A stretch of DNA of 11,620 nucleotides from Gemmatimonadota bacterium (GTDB lineage Bacteria > Gemmatimonadota > Gemmatimonadetes > Gemmatimonadales > GWC2-71-9): positions 1 through 11,620 of the forward strand of contig JANYAG010000141.1 in NCBI GenBank assembly GCA_025361465.1. The letters are read 5' to 3'. The translations under genes and the position numbers were made by a program. Below, piece by piece: positions 1 through 7,640 of this stretch; positions within the stretch are counted from its first letter, which is position 1, and each line of letters opens with the position of its first letter. Under the pieces are notes generated by a model. The model had not been told where the DNA came from. It made no database searches and saw only the letters and a program-made list of their open reading frames with translations.

Positions 1-16
1 CGACGCGCCGGCGCAT
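1..16 (-). CDS. Start of an unidentified downstream gene (partial, 5 codons visible)
   Basis: On the minus strand an ATG at 16-14 is preceded by AGGAG at 26-22 with a 5-base spacer, which is an excellent ribosome binding site. The visible codons read M-R-R-R-V before the window ends. The basic start would suit a signal peptide or a membrane protein, but five residues cannot identify anything. The gene has the same orientation as selB and lies 128 bases after its stop, so it may be read through from the operon or may have its own promoter. Its reality rests only on the binding site and its co-directional position. Confidence 0.45.
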
Positions 17-144
17 GAGCACTCCTGTCGTCTGACGATGAAAGGTTCGGGCAATCCTCCACTGGTGGCGAACGATCCGAGCCGCCGCGCCTGCCGCTGG
101 CCGGCTCATGGTCAAGTTGCCGCGCTGCTACGGCACGTGTCAAG
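17..144 (-). other. Intergenic gap between selB and the next gene
   Basis: I see no gene here on either strand. On the minus strand there is a TTGACA at 143-138 and a TTGACC at 115-110, both resembling -35 boxes. Neither has a recognisable -10 box at 16-18 bases, so a promoter is not supported. A 6-base-pair inverted repeat (79-84 with 102-107, loop of 17 bases) lacks a T-run and is only a weak terminator candidate. Because the gap follows selB, I looked for a selenocysteine tRNA: there is no TCA anticodon arm or acceptor-stem pairing that would support one. Confidence 0.4.
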
Positions 145-1986
145 CTAGCGGCGAGCGATCAGGACGCGGTTCTCCCCCTCACGCCGCGTGATTCCGGCGC
201 GATCCGCCCACTCCAACAGCGGAATCAGGAACTTCCGCGAGAGTCCGGTCCGCTCGCGCACCGACGCCAGAGCGATCGGGGATCCTGCCCCCAACTCGCG
301 CAGAAGGACCGCGAAGCCATCTGCGGCCTCCCTGGTCACCCACCACCCCCGCTCCACCTGGACGACCTCACCCCGCGACTCCGCGACCCGGAGGGCCCCC
401 GCTGCTCCCGGCTCTCCCAGGGACGTGGAGAGGGCCGCGGCAGTGGGCGCCTGCAGTCCGCCAGCCCGAAGGGCTGCCAGCACCTTGGGCATGGCGCGCT
501 CGGTCAGGTCCGCCTGCGGCCTGAATTCCTTCAGGGCCGCCAGTCCGTCGCGCACCACGATCCGCCCGGAACCGACCAGCCGGGCGACCAGGGCATCGGC
601 CCATTCTGCTGGAGCTGAAACCGCCCGGCGAAGGGTCTCGATCGAGAGGCCGGCCGCCTGTGGCGAGCTGATGTGGTGGTGCTTCAGCCGATTCAGCACA
701 CGCGCTTCGGCTACCTTGAGGAGGGTGCGTGGGACCAACCGCCTTCCCATCACTTCCAAGTCCCCTTCGATCACAGCGGCACTGACGTCTTTGGCGCGGA
801 TGCCGAGCACAAAGGGGACGTCATCGATCGCCAAGCCAAACCGTCGCCGTACCACGAGGGCGCCAAGCCGGACTCCAGGATTGGAATCACCGAGCTCGGC
901 TGGCCAGGGAGCCCGGGACGGCGGCAGGGGATCGACTACGACGCCGCCACCGATCGTCGTCGTTGGTGACCAGGATCGCAGCACGAAGTGATCGCCGCCG
1001 CGCGCGACGACCGGCCGATCCAGAGCGACTCTGGCGAGCCCCGAAGCGCCTGGCGCAATCGAGCCCCGCGGCAGGACCCGCCCGGCGACCTCCGCCGTGC
1101 CCAGGTGGATCCGGGCGCGGCGCCGGCCGTCGAGCGGCCGACCCGCCGCTGGAGCGAGCGTGACCCACGCGTCGAAGGCTGTGGTGAGCGGCCAGGGGGC
1201 CACGGCTTGCACGAGCACGTCGCCGCGTCGCACGTCGTGGCGATCGAGTCCAGAGACTCCCACGGCGAGCCGTACTCCCGGGCCGGCCACGACCATGGCG
1301 GTGGCGTGCGATTCCAGCGTGCGCACACGCAATTCGATATCTGGCGGCAGCAACCGCACTGCATCGCCCACCCTGACATGTCCGGACCAGGTCGTACCGG
1401 TCAGGATGGTCCCGACACCGGAGCGACTGAACACCTTGTCGACCGGGAGGCGGAAGTGGTCATCAGGATCGCGCACCGTGTGGTTGGCCGCGAGTGCCAG
1501 CAGGTGCTCGCGCAACGCCGCGATGCCGATACCGGTGCGGGCACTGACCTGCATGGGTGCGTCGAACGCGATCGGGGAGGCAACGAGCAATTCCCGCACT
1601 TCCTCCGCGGCGAGATCAGCCAGCTCCGGATCGACCAGGTCCACCTTGGTAAGGATCGGGACCCCCCGGGGAACACCGAGCCGCTCAAGCACCAGCAGGT
1701 GCTCGCGCGTCTGCGGCATGACGCCTTCGTCGGCGGCGATCACCAGCAGCACCGCCGCGATGCCGGAAGCGCCCGCCACCATGGCCCGCAGGAAGTCCTC
1801 GTGCCCTGGCACATCCACCAGCGCCACCGTGGGGACGCCGCGATCATCGCGCAGCGCCACGGCCTGCAAGTCGATGGTGATCCCGCGCTGCCGTTCCTCC
1901 GGGTGGCGGTCGGTCGCGATGCCGGTGAGCGCGGTGACGAGCGCCGACTTGCCGTGGTCGACGTGCCCTGCCAGGCCGATGATCAC
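145..1986 (-). CDS. selB: Selenocysteine-specific translation elongation factor SelB
   Basis: SelB is the GTP-dependent elongation factor that delivers selenocysteyl-tRNA to in-frame UGA codons next to a SECIS hairpin; it acts in the cytoplasm on the ribosome. The 613-residue length matches the family (about 610). The GTP-binding domain carries G1 GHVDHGKS (7-14), a GITID switch region (35-39), G3 DVPGH (58-62), G4 TKVD (113-116) and G5 SAR (148-150). Beta-barrel EF-Tu-like domains follow. The C-terminal third is made of winged-helix repeats ending in the typical GLSRKFLIPLLEWADR segment, the SECIS-reading end. The start is GTG at 1986-1984, which overlaps the recO stop by 4 bases (GTGA) and places the P-loop at the usual distance. 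An in-frame extension upstream to 2268 runs inside recO and has no homology-like character. Presence of SelB implies that selA, selD, a tRNA-Sec gene and at least one selenoprotein exist elsewhere in the genome. Confidence 0.96.
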   Translation of the reverse strand: MIIGLAGHVDHGKSALVTALTGIATDRHPEERQRGITIDLQAVALRDDRGVPTVALVDVPGHEDFLRAMVAGASGIAAVLLVIAADEGVMPQTREHLLVLERLGVPRGVPILTKVDLVDPELADLAAEEVRELLVASPIAFDAPMQVSARTGIGIAALREHLLALAANHTVRDPDDHFRLPVDKVFSRSGVGTILTGTTWSGHVRVGDAVRLLPPDIELRVRTLESHATAMVVAGPGVRLAVGVSGLDRHDVRRGDVLVQAVAPWPLTTAFDAWVTLAPAAGRPLDGRRRARIHLGTAEVAGRVLPRGSIAPGASGLARVALDRPVVARGGDHFVLRSWSPTTTIGGGVVVDPLPPSRAPWPAELGDSNPGVRLGALVVRRRFGLAIDDVPFVLGIRAKDVSAAVIEGDLEVMGRRLVPRTLLKVAEARVLNRLKHHHISSPQAAGLSIETLRRAVSAPAEWADALVARLVGSGRIVVRDGLAALKEFRPQADLTERAMPKVLAALRAGGLQAPTAAALSTSLGEPGAAGALRVAESRGEVVQVERGWWVTREAADGFAVLLRELGAGSPIALASVRERTGLSRKFLIPLLEWADRAGITRREGENRVLIARR

Positions 1987-2738
1987 GCGAGTCCACCGCG
2001 CAGCCAGTACTCGAGTGCCGGCATTGGCGTCTCGCCGAGATGACTCTGCACCCAGCGCATCAGGAGGTGGCGATGCGCCGCCACCTGCGCCCGCGACAGG
2101 ATTGGGAGCGCACCGCCAGGCTCGATGAGCGAGCGCAGCGCGTCGCGATCTTCCGCGCCAAGGCGCGTGCTCGCCCCCCCCGCCGCGCAACTCGCGCAGA
2201 GGAAGCCGCCATCGCGGAACGAGAAGGCGACCATGCCGTCGGACAGTGCGGCGCCATCCCGGGCGCAACGTCGCATCACCGGCGCCACTCCCAATTCGGT
2301 GATCAACCGCCAGAGGGCACGCAACCCGACGACCACCGTGGCCTCGGGAGGTGCGAGCTCGAGCAGGGCCACACTCTCGTGCAGCTGCTGGTAGATGTCC
2401 GGGTTGGGTGCGGGCGGCACGAATCGCGTCGCCAGTTCAGCGAGCGCTGACGCCGCGGCGAAGCGCTCGTGGACCTTGGCAAGGCCGGCATGCAGGAGGG
2501 TCAGGTCGAAGGCGGCCAGCGTGTGGAGATCGGATGTCCGGGACGGGATGAGATGCGCCTGCCCCTCGCTCATCAACTGCAAGGCCGCCCCGAAGCGGCT
2601 CTTCGGCCGAAGCGCGCCCTTGGCAATCGCACTGACGACACCGTGATCGCGGGTCGCCAGGCGAACGATTCGCGAGGTTTCGCCGTAGCGCAGCGTACCG
2701 ATGATGAGAGCCGGGGTGATGAGCGGCGAGCCCGCCAC
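1983..2738 (-). CDS. recO: DNA repair protein RecO
   Basis: RecO is the recombination mediator that, with RecR and often RecF, helps load RecA on SSB-coated single-stranded DNA at gaps and anneals complementary strands. The 251 residues match the family. The N-terminal OB-fold shows the typical pattern with LRYGETSRIVRLATRDHG (16-33) and a KGALRPKSRFG basic stretch (40-50). A helical C-terminal domain follows. The usual four-cysteine zinc site is incomplete: C158, D161 in place of a cysteine, then C181 and C184. The start is GTG at 2738, 3 bases after the stop of the lipoprotein gene (TGA at 2744-2742). The GGCGGG at the end of that gene may serve as a weak ribosome binding site. An ATG at 2742-2740 is in the wrong frame. 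The stop overlaps the selB start by 4 bases, implying coupled translation. Confidence 0.93.
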   Translation of the reverse strand: MAGSPLITPALIIGTLRYGETSRIVRLATRDHGVVSAIAKGALRPKSRFGAALQLMSEGQAHLIPSRTSDLHTLAAFDLTLLHAGLAKVHERFAAASALAELATRFVPPAPNPDIYQQLHESVALLELAPPEATVVVGLRALWRLITELGVAPVMRRCARDGAALSDGMVAFSFRDGGFLCASCAAGGASTRLGAEDRDALRSLIEPGGALPILSRAQVAAHRHLLMRWVQSHLGETPMPALEYWLRGGLA

Positions 2739-2741
2739 GCA

Positions 2742-3818
2742 TCACCCGCCGAGGCGGTACTGCTCGGCGGGGATCTCCGTCACGGCCGCGGCGACGGGAC
2801 AGACGCCGACGGTAGGACCGACCCGTTCGACCAAGTTGTTGCCGAAGATCCGCACCCGGCCGTTCGCGCCACCAGCCGCACATCCGCCCGCCTCGGTCAC
2901 ATAGATCCGTCCGAGACCGTCCGCTGCCAGCGCGGTGGCGTGGGAGAGGGGGATGCCAGGAGCCCCTTGGATGATGGTGCGGTTGCTCGTGTTGAACGCC
3001 ATCAGTCCGGCGGCACTCGCGATCAGGAGCCGATTGAATCCGTCGGCAACAACAAACTGCGGCGCGGGCCCGAACCCGGCGTAGGAGAACTGCGACCGGG
3101 CCGGATCGACGGGATTCACGCCTGTCAACTGGCCATCGTAGGTGCCGCTGTCACCACGCACGAGCACGTACAACAGTCCGTCCGGCGAAGTGGCTGCCAC
3201 CGAAGCGTTGCCTGGACCGATCAAGGGAATCGAATCGGGGTGCGTCGGGTCGAGCACGGTCAGCCAGCTCGCCTTCCCGGTCGGACACCCAGGCGGACCC
3301 GGATCACAGTTCTGCCTGTTGCCGTTGATGGCGTAGGTCAGGCCGCGGGCCACGGCGAAGCCACGGGGCCCGCTGAGCCGATACAAGCTCAGGTCGAGCG
3401 GTGCGTCTGTTCCGCCACTCAGTGGATGAAAACGCACGACCGTATTGGTGTTGGGCACGGCCGCGTACCCCTCATCATCGCCGGTCAGGGCGATTGCGCG
3501 GAGGACGTCATTGCCACCGATGAAGAAGAGCTGGGTCACGCGGGGACCGTTCAGGTCGATCACCGCGACCCAGTGACTGCTGCCATAGCCCACCGCCACC
3601 TTGGTGCCCCGTACGGCCAGCAGCGTGGGATTGCTGAACGTGGTCCCCGCCAGCGAGAAGTGGTGTACCACCCCGATGCTATCGGTGGGGATGATCAGCA
3701 ATTCGTTGGACTGCTTGTCCAGCACCACCAGCACTTCGACGGGCACCGCCGAGGGCAGCGTGGCGGCGCACGCCGTGATCAGCCCAAGGAACGCCAGCCC
3801 GATCAACCAACGTGGCAT
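2742..3818 (-). CDS. Beta-propeller lipoprotein, candidate BtuG-like B12-capture protein
   Basis: This 358-residue protein begins with a lipoprotein signal peptide: basic start MPRW, a hydrophobic core, and lipobox LITAC with the modified cysteine at residue 17. The rest is a series of beta-rich repeats with VLD / VIDL / VRF / LTVLD-type strands, aspartate-glycine turns and 'DGLGRIYVTE'-type blades, the pattern of a YVTN/NHL-like beta-propeller. C171 with C178 and C313 with C340 could form disulfides. The start is ATG at 3818-3816, which shares one base with the btuB stop; AGGGAG lies 7 bases upstream. A GTG at 3821 is an alternative adding one residue. In Bacteroides, BtuG is a seven-bladed propeller surface lipoprotein encoded beside btuB that binds B12 and sits on the receptor. 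Position, size, lipid anchor and fold agree with that role here. The specific identity is inference: without alignment, a generic propeller lipoprotein cannot be excluded. Confidence 0.85.
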   Translation of the reverse strand: MPRWLIGLAFLGLITACAATLPSAVPVEVLVVLDKQSNELLIIPTDSIGVVHHFSLAGTTFSNPTLLAVRGTKVAVGYGSSHWVAVIDLNGPRVTQLFFIGGNDVLRAIALTGDDEGYAAVPNTNTVVRFHPLSGGTDAPLDLSLYRLSGPRGFAVARGLTYAINGNRQNCDPGPPGCPTGKASWLTVLDPTHPDSIPLIGPGNASVAATSPDGLLYVLVRGDSGTYDGQLTGVNPVDPARSQFSYAGFGPAPQFVVADGFNRLLIASAAGLMAFNTSNRTIIQGAPGIPLSHATALAADGLGRIYVTEAGGCAAGGANGRVRIFGNNLVERVGPTVGVCPVAAAVTEIPAEQYRLGG

Positions 3819-5812
3819 CACCGCTCTCCCTGATCTCCGAACCGAACCCGCGCCCCCGCCAACAGGGTGCGCCCACGGCCCGGAAAGCCGATCGTTTGCT
3901 GGTACGCGGCGGCGAAGAGATTCTCCGCCCGCAGCGTGACGTCCAGACCCGGGACGTTCCGGCCCGGTCCCCGCACCGGGATGTCGAGGGAGGCATCCAC
4001 GGTGGTATAGGAGGGTAATGCGGTCCGGGTCGAGGGGAAATCCCGGAAGTCGACATCATCCCGCGTGCCGAGGTGGTTGACCGTCGTCGCCAGGGTCGTC
4101 CCGGCGTGCCGAAGCGTGGCCGTCACGCCGCCGCTGCTTGCCGGGCGACGCAGCAGGGGCCTGCCCTGCATGAAGGTCACGGTGGATGCGTGGCCGCTAT
4201 CGGTGACCATGGTGCCAAGCCAGGTCCAGTGGCCGCGGAGCCCGAGCCTTCGTGACACGACGATCCCGAGGGATGCCTCGACGCCTCGGCTCCGTGCACC
4301 ACCCAGATTGGCGTACGTCGGTTGGCCGGGCGGGGCGCTGACGTACTGGATCAGGTCACGGAAGCGCTGGGCGAAGATGGTGGCGCCAAGGGTGACGCGT
4401 CCGCTCGCCAGACGCTGCTCGCCGCCGACCTCCACGCTCGCGCTCCGCTCGGGAGCAAGTGCCGGATTGCCGACCTCGAAGGCGCTGGCCGCGAACAGCT
4501 CGAAGAAGGTCGGCGCCTTGAAGGCCGTTCCGGCCGCCGTCCAGAGCCTCGCCGTGTGCGAGAGTTGCCACGACACCCCGGCGCGCCCGGTCGCGTCACT
4601 GCCGAAGGCGGAGTTGCGATCGAGGCGCGCGCCAAGTTGCACCGATATCGAACGGAGCGGCGTGAGCAGCACCTGGCCGTAGGCGGATCGCGTGGTGCGA
4701 TGCACCTCGAACGAATCGCGCTCGACGGAGGGACCGGTGCCGAAATTCATCACCGTCCGAGTGGACTGATCGATGGACTCGCGCTCCATCGCCACACCCA
4801 GGGACACGACCGTCTCGGCGCCCGGGCGCCAGTCCAGCCGTGCCTCCACTCCACGACGCCAGGTGACGGCACTCGCGTCGGCATCATAGCCGAAACCGAT
4901 GGTGTCGGCCGGTGAGTCGGGACGATTCTGCGCACCCCGAAGACTTCGCGACGCGATGCCTTGCAGGTTCGCCGTCCACCTGCCGCCCAGGGGGCGCGAG
5001 GCCTCGAGACCGAGGGCCAACCCTTGCTCACTCACCCACTGGTTGTGGTCCACCGGTGCACCGGTAAAGTCGGTGGGATAGTGGGCCAGCGCGCTCGTGT
5101 GGCGCGCCGTGAAGGCAACCTGTCCGCGTGCCGAGCCGTCCCAGGTGAGTCTCGCCGAGCCGACGTCGTCGCGATAGCCGGAGTTGAATGCGTAGATCCC
5201 ATCGGAGACCAAGCGGCCCCAGTTGACACTGGCGGCGAGGTGACGCGCACCAGCCGACAGGTGGGCATCAACATCCCGGGCTCCGAAGGTCCCGCCACGC
5301 ACGGCGAGCTCGCCTCGCATCCCCGGTACACCCGACCTGGTGAACAGTTGCACCACGCCGCTCATCGCGTCCGCGCCATACAGCACGCTGGTTGGCCCGC
5401 GCACAATCTCGATGCGCGCCAGATCCGCCGTGGTCAGATTGGCAAGGTCAATACTCCCGCCAGGCAGGTTGAGGGGGACGCCGTTCAGGAGCACCTTGAC
5501 GTAGTCACTCTCGCCGCCTCGGAGAAACATTGAGGTGACCGCGCCATACGATCCGCCCTGCACCAGGACCATGCCGGGCACCTCGCGCAACGCGTCGATG
5601 ACGAAGGTGATTCCGCGGGCCCGAAGATCATCGCCCGAGATCACGGTTGTGGCCGCCGCAACCGTACTCGTCGAGGCGGGAACCCGCGTCGCGGTCACGA
5701 CGATGTCGCTCACGCGCGTCGTGTCACGCGCCGCCTGTCCCTGCACGGGAGCGGGGACGAGCACGACCACAGCGGCGACGAGCGGATGTCGAAGATGGCG
5801 GAGCACACGCAC
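3818..5812 (-). CDS. btuB: TonB-dependent outer-membrane vitamin B12 receptor (BtuB-like)
   Basis: The product is an outer-membrane beta-barrel that imports a ligand using TonB energy; the cobalamin riboswitch and btuCD neighbours point to cobalamin. The start is GTG at 5812-5810, with GAGG 8 bases upstream and 10 bases after the btuD stop. It gives 664 residues with a signal peptide (MRVLRHLRH, then a hydrophobic core, cleavage near VQGQA about residue 25-27). A TonB-box-like DIVVTATR follows at 36-43. Next comes the plug domain with the conserved LREVPGM, FLRGGESDYVKVLLNGVPLN and IEIVRGPTSVLYGADAMSGVVQ segments. The remainder is the long barrel with alternating strands and aromatic girdles. 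The last barrel phenylalanine is followed by six extra residues (GDQGER), so the usual terminal aromatic is not at the very end. An in-frame extension upstream to 5980 overlaps btuD and is rejected. The stop overlaps the lipoprotein start by one base. Confidence 0.93.
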   Translation of the reverse strand: MRVLRHLRHPLVAAVVVLVPAPVQGQAARDTTRVSDIVVTATRVPASTSTVAAATTVISGDDLRARGITFVIDALREVPGMVLVQGGSYGAVTSMFLRGGESDYVKVLLNGVPLNLPGGSIDLANLTTADLARIEIVRGPTSVLYGADAMSGVVQLFTRSGVPGMRGELAVRGGTFGARDVDAHLSAGARHLAASVNWGRLVSDGIYAFNSGYRDDVGSARLTWDGSARGQVAFTARHTSALAHYPTDFTGAPVDHNQWVSEQGLALGLEASRPLGGRWTANLQGIASRSLRGAQNRPDSPADTIGFGYDADASAVTWRRGVEARLDWRPGAETVVSLGVAMERESIDQSTRTVMNFGTGPSVERDSFEVHRTTRSAYGQVLLTPLRSISVQLGARLDRNSAFGSDATGRAGVSWQLSHTARLWTAAGTAFKAPTFFELFAASAFEVGNPALAPERSASVEVGGEQRLASGRVTLGATIFAQRFRDLIQYVSAPPGQPTYANLGGARSRGVEASLGIVVSRRLGLRGHWTWLGTMVTDSGHASTVTFMQGRPLLRRPASSGGVTATLRHAGTTLATTVNHLGTRDDVDFRDFPSTRTALPSYTTVDASLDIPVRGPGRNVPGLDVTLRAENLFAAAYQQTIGFPGRGRTLLAGARVRFGDQGER

Positions 5813-5822
5813 GGCGTGGACC

Positions 5823-6641
5823 TCAGATCGGGAAGGAAGCGCGCGGGATGGCTTCGGTCGCATCCGGCCGGCGCAATGGGTGAACTTGGGGGGTGCCATC
5901 GGGCCACTGGGTGACCGCGACGGGCCACCCGAACGTCTGGGAAAGCATGTCTGCGCGGAGCACTTCGACCGGCATCCCACTCGCCACCACGCGGCCTCGG
6001 TGCATCAGCACCATCCGGTCGGCGTACCGTGAGGCGAGGTTGAGGTCGTGCGTGATGACCAGGACACCGAGCCCGTCCCGCACCAGAGAGCGCAGGAGTT
6101 CGAACAGTTCCATCTCATGCCCCATGTCGAGGGCCGCCGTGGGCTCATCGAGCAAGCAGAGGCGGGGTGTGGCGACGAGCGCCCGCGCGAGCCGGACCCG
6201 CTGCCATTCTCCGCCGGACAGGGTGTCGGTGCCGCGCCGCTCGAAATTCGCCAGATCGCAGCGCGCCAGCGCCTCTGCGACGGCGACTCGATCGGCGGGA
6301 CCCGCGGGGGCGACCGGGCCAAGGCGCGACCAACGGCCCATGAGGACGGCTTCTTCGATGGTGAGCGGAAAGGCAGGCTCCTCGCGCTGCGGCAGCGCGC
6401 CGATCGTTTCGGCCAGGGCGCGGCGGCTCCAGTCACCGAGCGGTCGCCCGTCGAGCATCACCTGCCCGGCGGTCGCGGGGACCAGGCCAAGCAGCGCCCG
6501 CAACAAGGTGGTCTTGCCGCTGCCGTTTGGACCGACGACTGCCACAAACTCGCCAGCCGCAACTGTGAACCGGACGTCGTCGAGGGCGGGCGTGGTGGTG
6601 CCGCGGTAGCTCACCCGCAAACCGGTGGCCTCGAGTTTCAT
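5823..6641 (-). CDS. btuD: Cobalamin ABC transporter ATP-binding protein BtuD
   Basis: This is the ATPase subunit that powers B12 passage through the inner-membrane permease BtuC. The 272 residues contain all the nucleotide-binding motifs: Walker A GPNGSGKT (37-44), Q-loop glutamine at 85, signature LSGGE (141-145), Walker B LCLLDE (161-166), and the switch histidine in THD (198). The protein belongs to the FecE/BtuD/HmuV branch used by metal-chelate and B12 importers. That branch is shared with siderophore and heme systems; the cobalamin riboswitch upstream decides the substrate. The ATG at 6641-6639 overlaps the btuC stop by 4 bases (ATGA), so translation is probably coupled. btuB follows 10 bases after the stop. 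Confidence 0.93.
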   Translation of the reverse strand: MKLEATGLRVSYRGTTTPALDDVRFTVAAGEFVAVVGPNGSGKTTLLRALLGLVPATAGQVMLDGRPLGDWSRRALAETIGALPQREEPAFPLTIEEAVLMGRWSRLGPVAPAGPADRVAVAEALARCDLANFERRGTDTLSGGEWQRVRLARALVATPRLCLLDEPTAALDMGHEMELFELLRSLVRDGLGVLVITHDLNLASRYADRMVLMHRGRVVASGMPVEVLRADMLSQTFGWPVAVTQWPDGTPQVHPLRRPDATEAIPRASFPI

Positions 6642-7633
6642 CGCAAGCTCCGGCGCAACAACACCGCGAAGATCGGCACGCCGACCAGCGCGGTCACGAC
6701 GCCGACCGGCAACTCGGAAGGACGCAGCACGGTACGGGCAACGGCATCCGCCAGCACGGTAAAGGCGCCGCCCGCCAGGAAGACCGCGGGAAGGAGGCGG
6801 CGATGGAGTGGCCCGACGAAGACCCGGAGGGAGTGCGGCACCACCAGGCCGACGAAGCCGATGACTCCCGCGGCAGCGACGCTCGCGGCGGTCAAGATGG
6901 TGGTGGCCAGGATCACCAGGCGCCGCGTCTGGTCGACATCCACCCCGAGCATCGCGGCCGTCTCATCACCCAGGGCGAGTCGATCAAGCGCGCGCGACAA
7001 CCACCAGAGGAGCAGCAACGGCCCCGCCGCCACCAGCACGAATTGCCCGACCACCGGCCAGGTCGCCCGCCCGAATCCGCCGAAGAGCCACATGCTCGCC
7101 GAGTGAAACGTGAACGGATCGGTCATGGCGAGGATGGCGGTGGTGACCGCACCGCTGAACGCGCCAACCACGACTCCCGCCAGCAAGAGCACTCGCGGAT
7201 CAAGTCGGCGGCCCGCCACGCTGCTGATGCGGTACACCAGCGCCACGGCCGCCAGTGAGCCCAGGGTCGCACAGGCTGCCACACTCAAGCCCGCAGGCAG
7301 CCCGACGGCGATCGCGATCACGGCCCCCAGTGAGGCCCCGCCGCTCAAGCCGAGGAGCCACGGCTCCGCGAGGGGATTGCGCAGCAGCGCCTGGAGCGCG
7401 GCCCCGGCCACCGCGAGGGCCCCGCCCACCCCGAAGGCGAGCACGACCCGAGGGAAGCGCATCTCGCGGATGATCGTGGCGTCCACCCCACCGCCGTGGC
7501 GCAGCGCGGCTCCGATAGCCGAAGGCGAATACGCTACTGCCCCGAGGAGCAGCCCAGCCACCGCCGCGCAGCACGCCACGATCAGCAGGATCGGGAGCGC
7601 GAGGCGTGAGCGAGGCGATCGCGGTGCGGTCAT
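6638..7633 (-). CDS. btuC: Cobalamin ABC transporter permease BtuC (FecCD family)
   Basis: This is the inner-membrane channel subunit of the B12 importer. The 331 residues are rich in hydrophobic segments, about ten membrane helices, as expected for FecCD-family permeases. Family hallmarks are visible: RFPRVVLAFGVGGALAVAGA after helix 1, QALLRNPLAEPWLLGLSGGA, and the GFVGLVVPHSLR segment with the loop that contacts the ATPase. The start is ATG at 7633. It lies 7 bases after a strong hairpin and its T-run, so access to it is likely what the riboswitch controls. GGAG at 7651-7648 is 14 bases upstream, rather far for a ribosome binding site, and lies within the hairpin. An in-frame extension to 7804 would run through the riboswitch leader and is rejected. 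This is the first gene of the B12 operon. Confidence 0.93.
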   Translation of the reverse strand: MTAPRSPRSRLALPILLIVACCAAVAGLLLGAVAYSPSAIGAALRHGGGVDATIIREMRFPRVVLAFGVGGALAVAGAALQALLRNPLAEPWLLGLSGGASLGAVIAIAVGLPAGLSVAACATLGSLAAVALVYRISSVAGRRLDPRVLLLAGVVVGAFSGAVTTAILAMTDPFTFHSASMWLFGGFGRATWPVVGQFVLVAAGPLLLLWWLSRALDRLALGDETAAMLGVDVDQTRRLVILATTILTAASVAAAGVIGFVGLVVPHSLRVFVGPLHRRLLPAVFLAGGAFTVLADAVARTVLRPSELPVGVVTALVGVPIFAVLLRRSLR

Positions 7634-7640
7634 GACAAAA

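Noticed and set aside
17..144. Possible tRNA-Sec gene after selB
   Set aside because: No TCA anticodon loop and no long acceptor or variable arm pairing could be found on either strand.
988..2043. Long plus-strand open frame (351 codons), with others at 188-991 and 1097-2128
   Set aside because: They lie antisense to selB, whose motifs are unmistakable. The translations are rich in R, A, G, H and P with no domain pattern, as expected for shadow frames in GC-rich DNA.
1987..2268. 94-codon N-terminal extension of selB
   Set aside because: It lies inside recO in another frame, is arginine-rich, and would put the P-loop 100 residues into the protein. The GTG at 1986 fits the family and overlaps the recO stop.
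2469..3833. 454-codon plus-strand open frame antisense to recO and the lipoprotein gene
   Set aside because: The opposite strand has a signal peptide, a lipobox and propeller repeats, plus a clear RecO. The plus-strand product is low-complexity in character, rich in D, H, Q, R and G, with no recognisable domain.
5813..5980. N-terminal extension of btuB
   Set aside because: It overlaps the end of btuD and would bury the signal peptide; GTG 5812 has a GAGG at good spacing.
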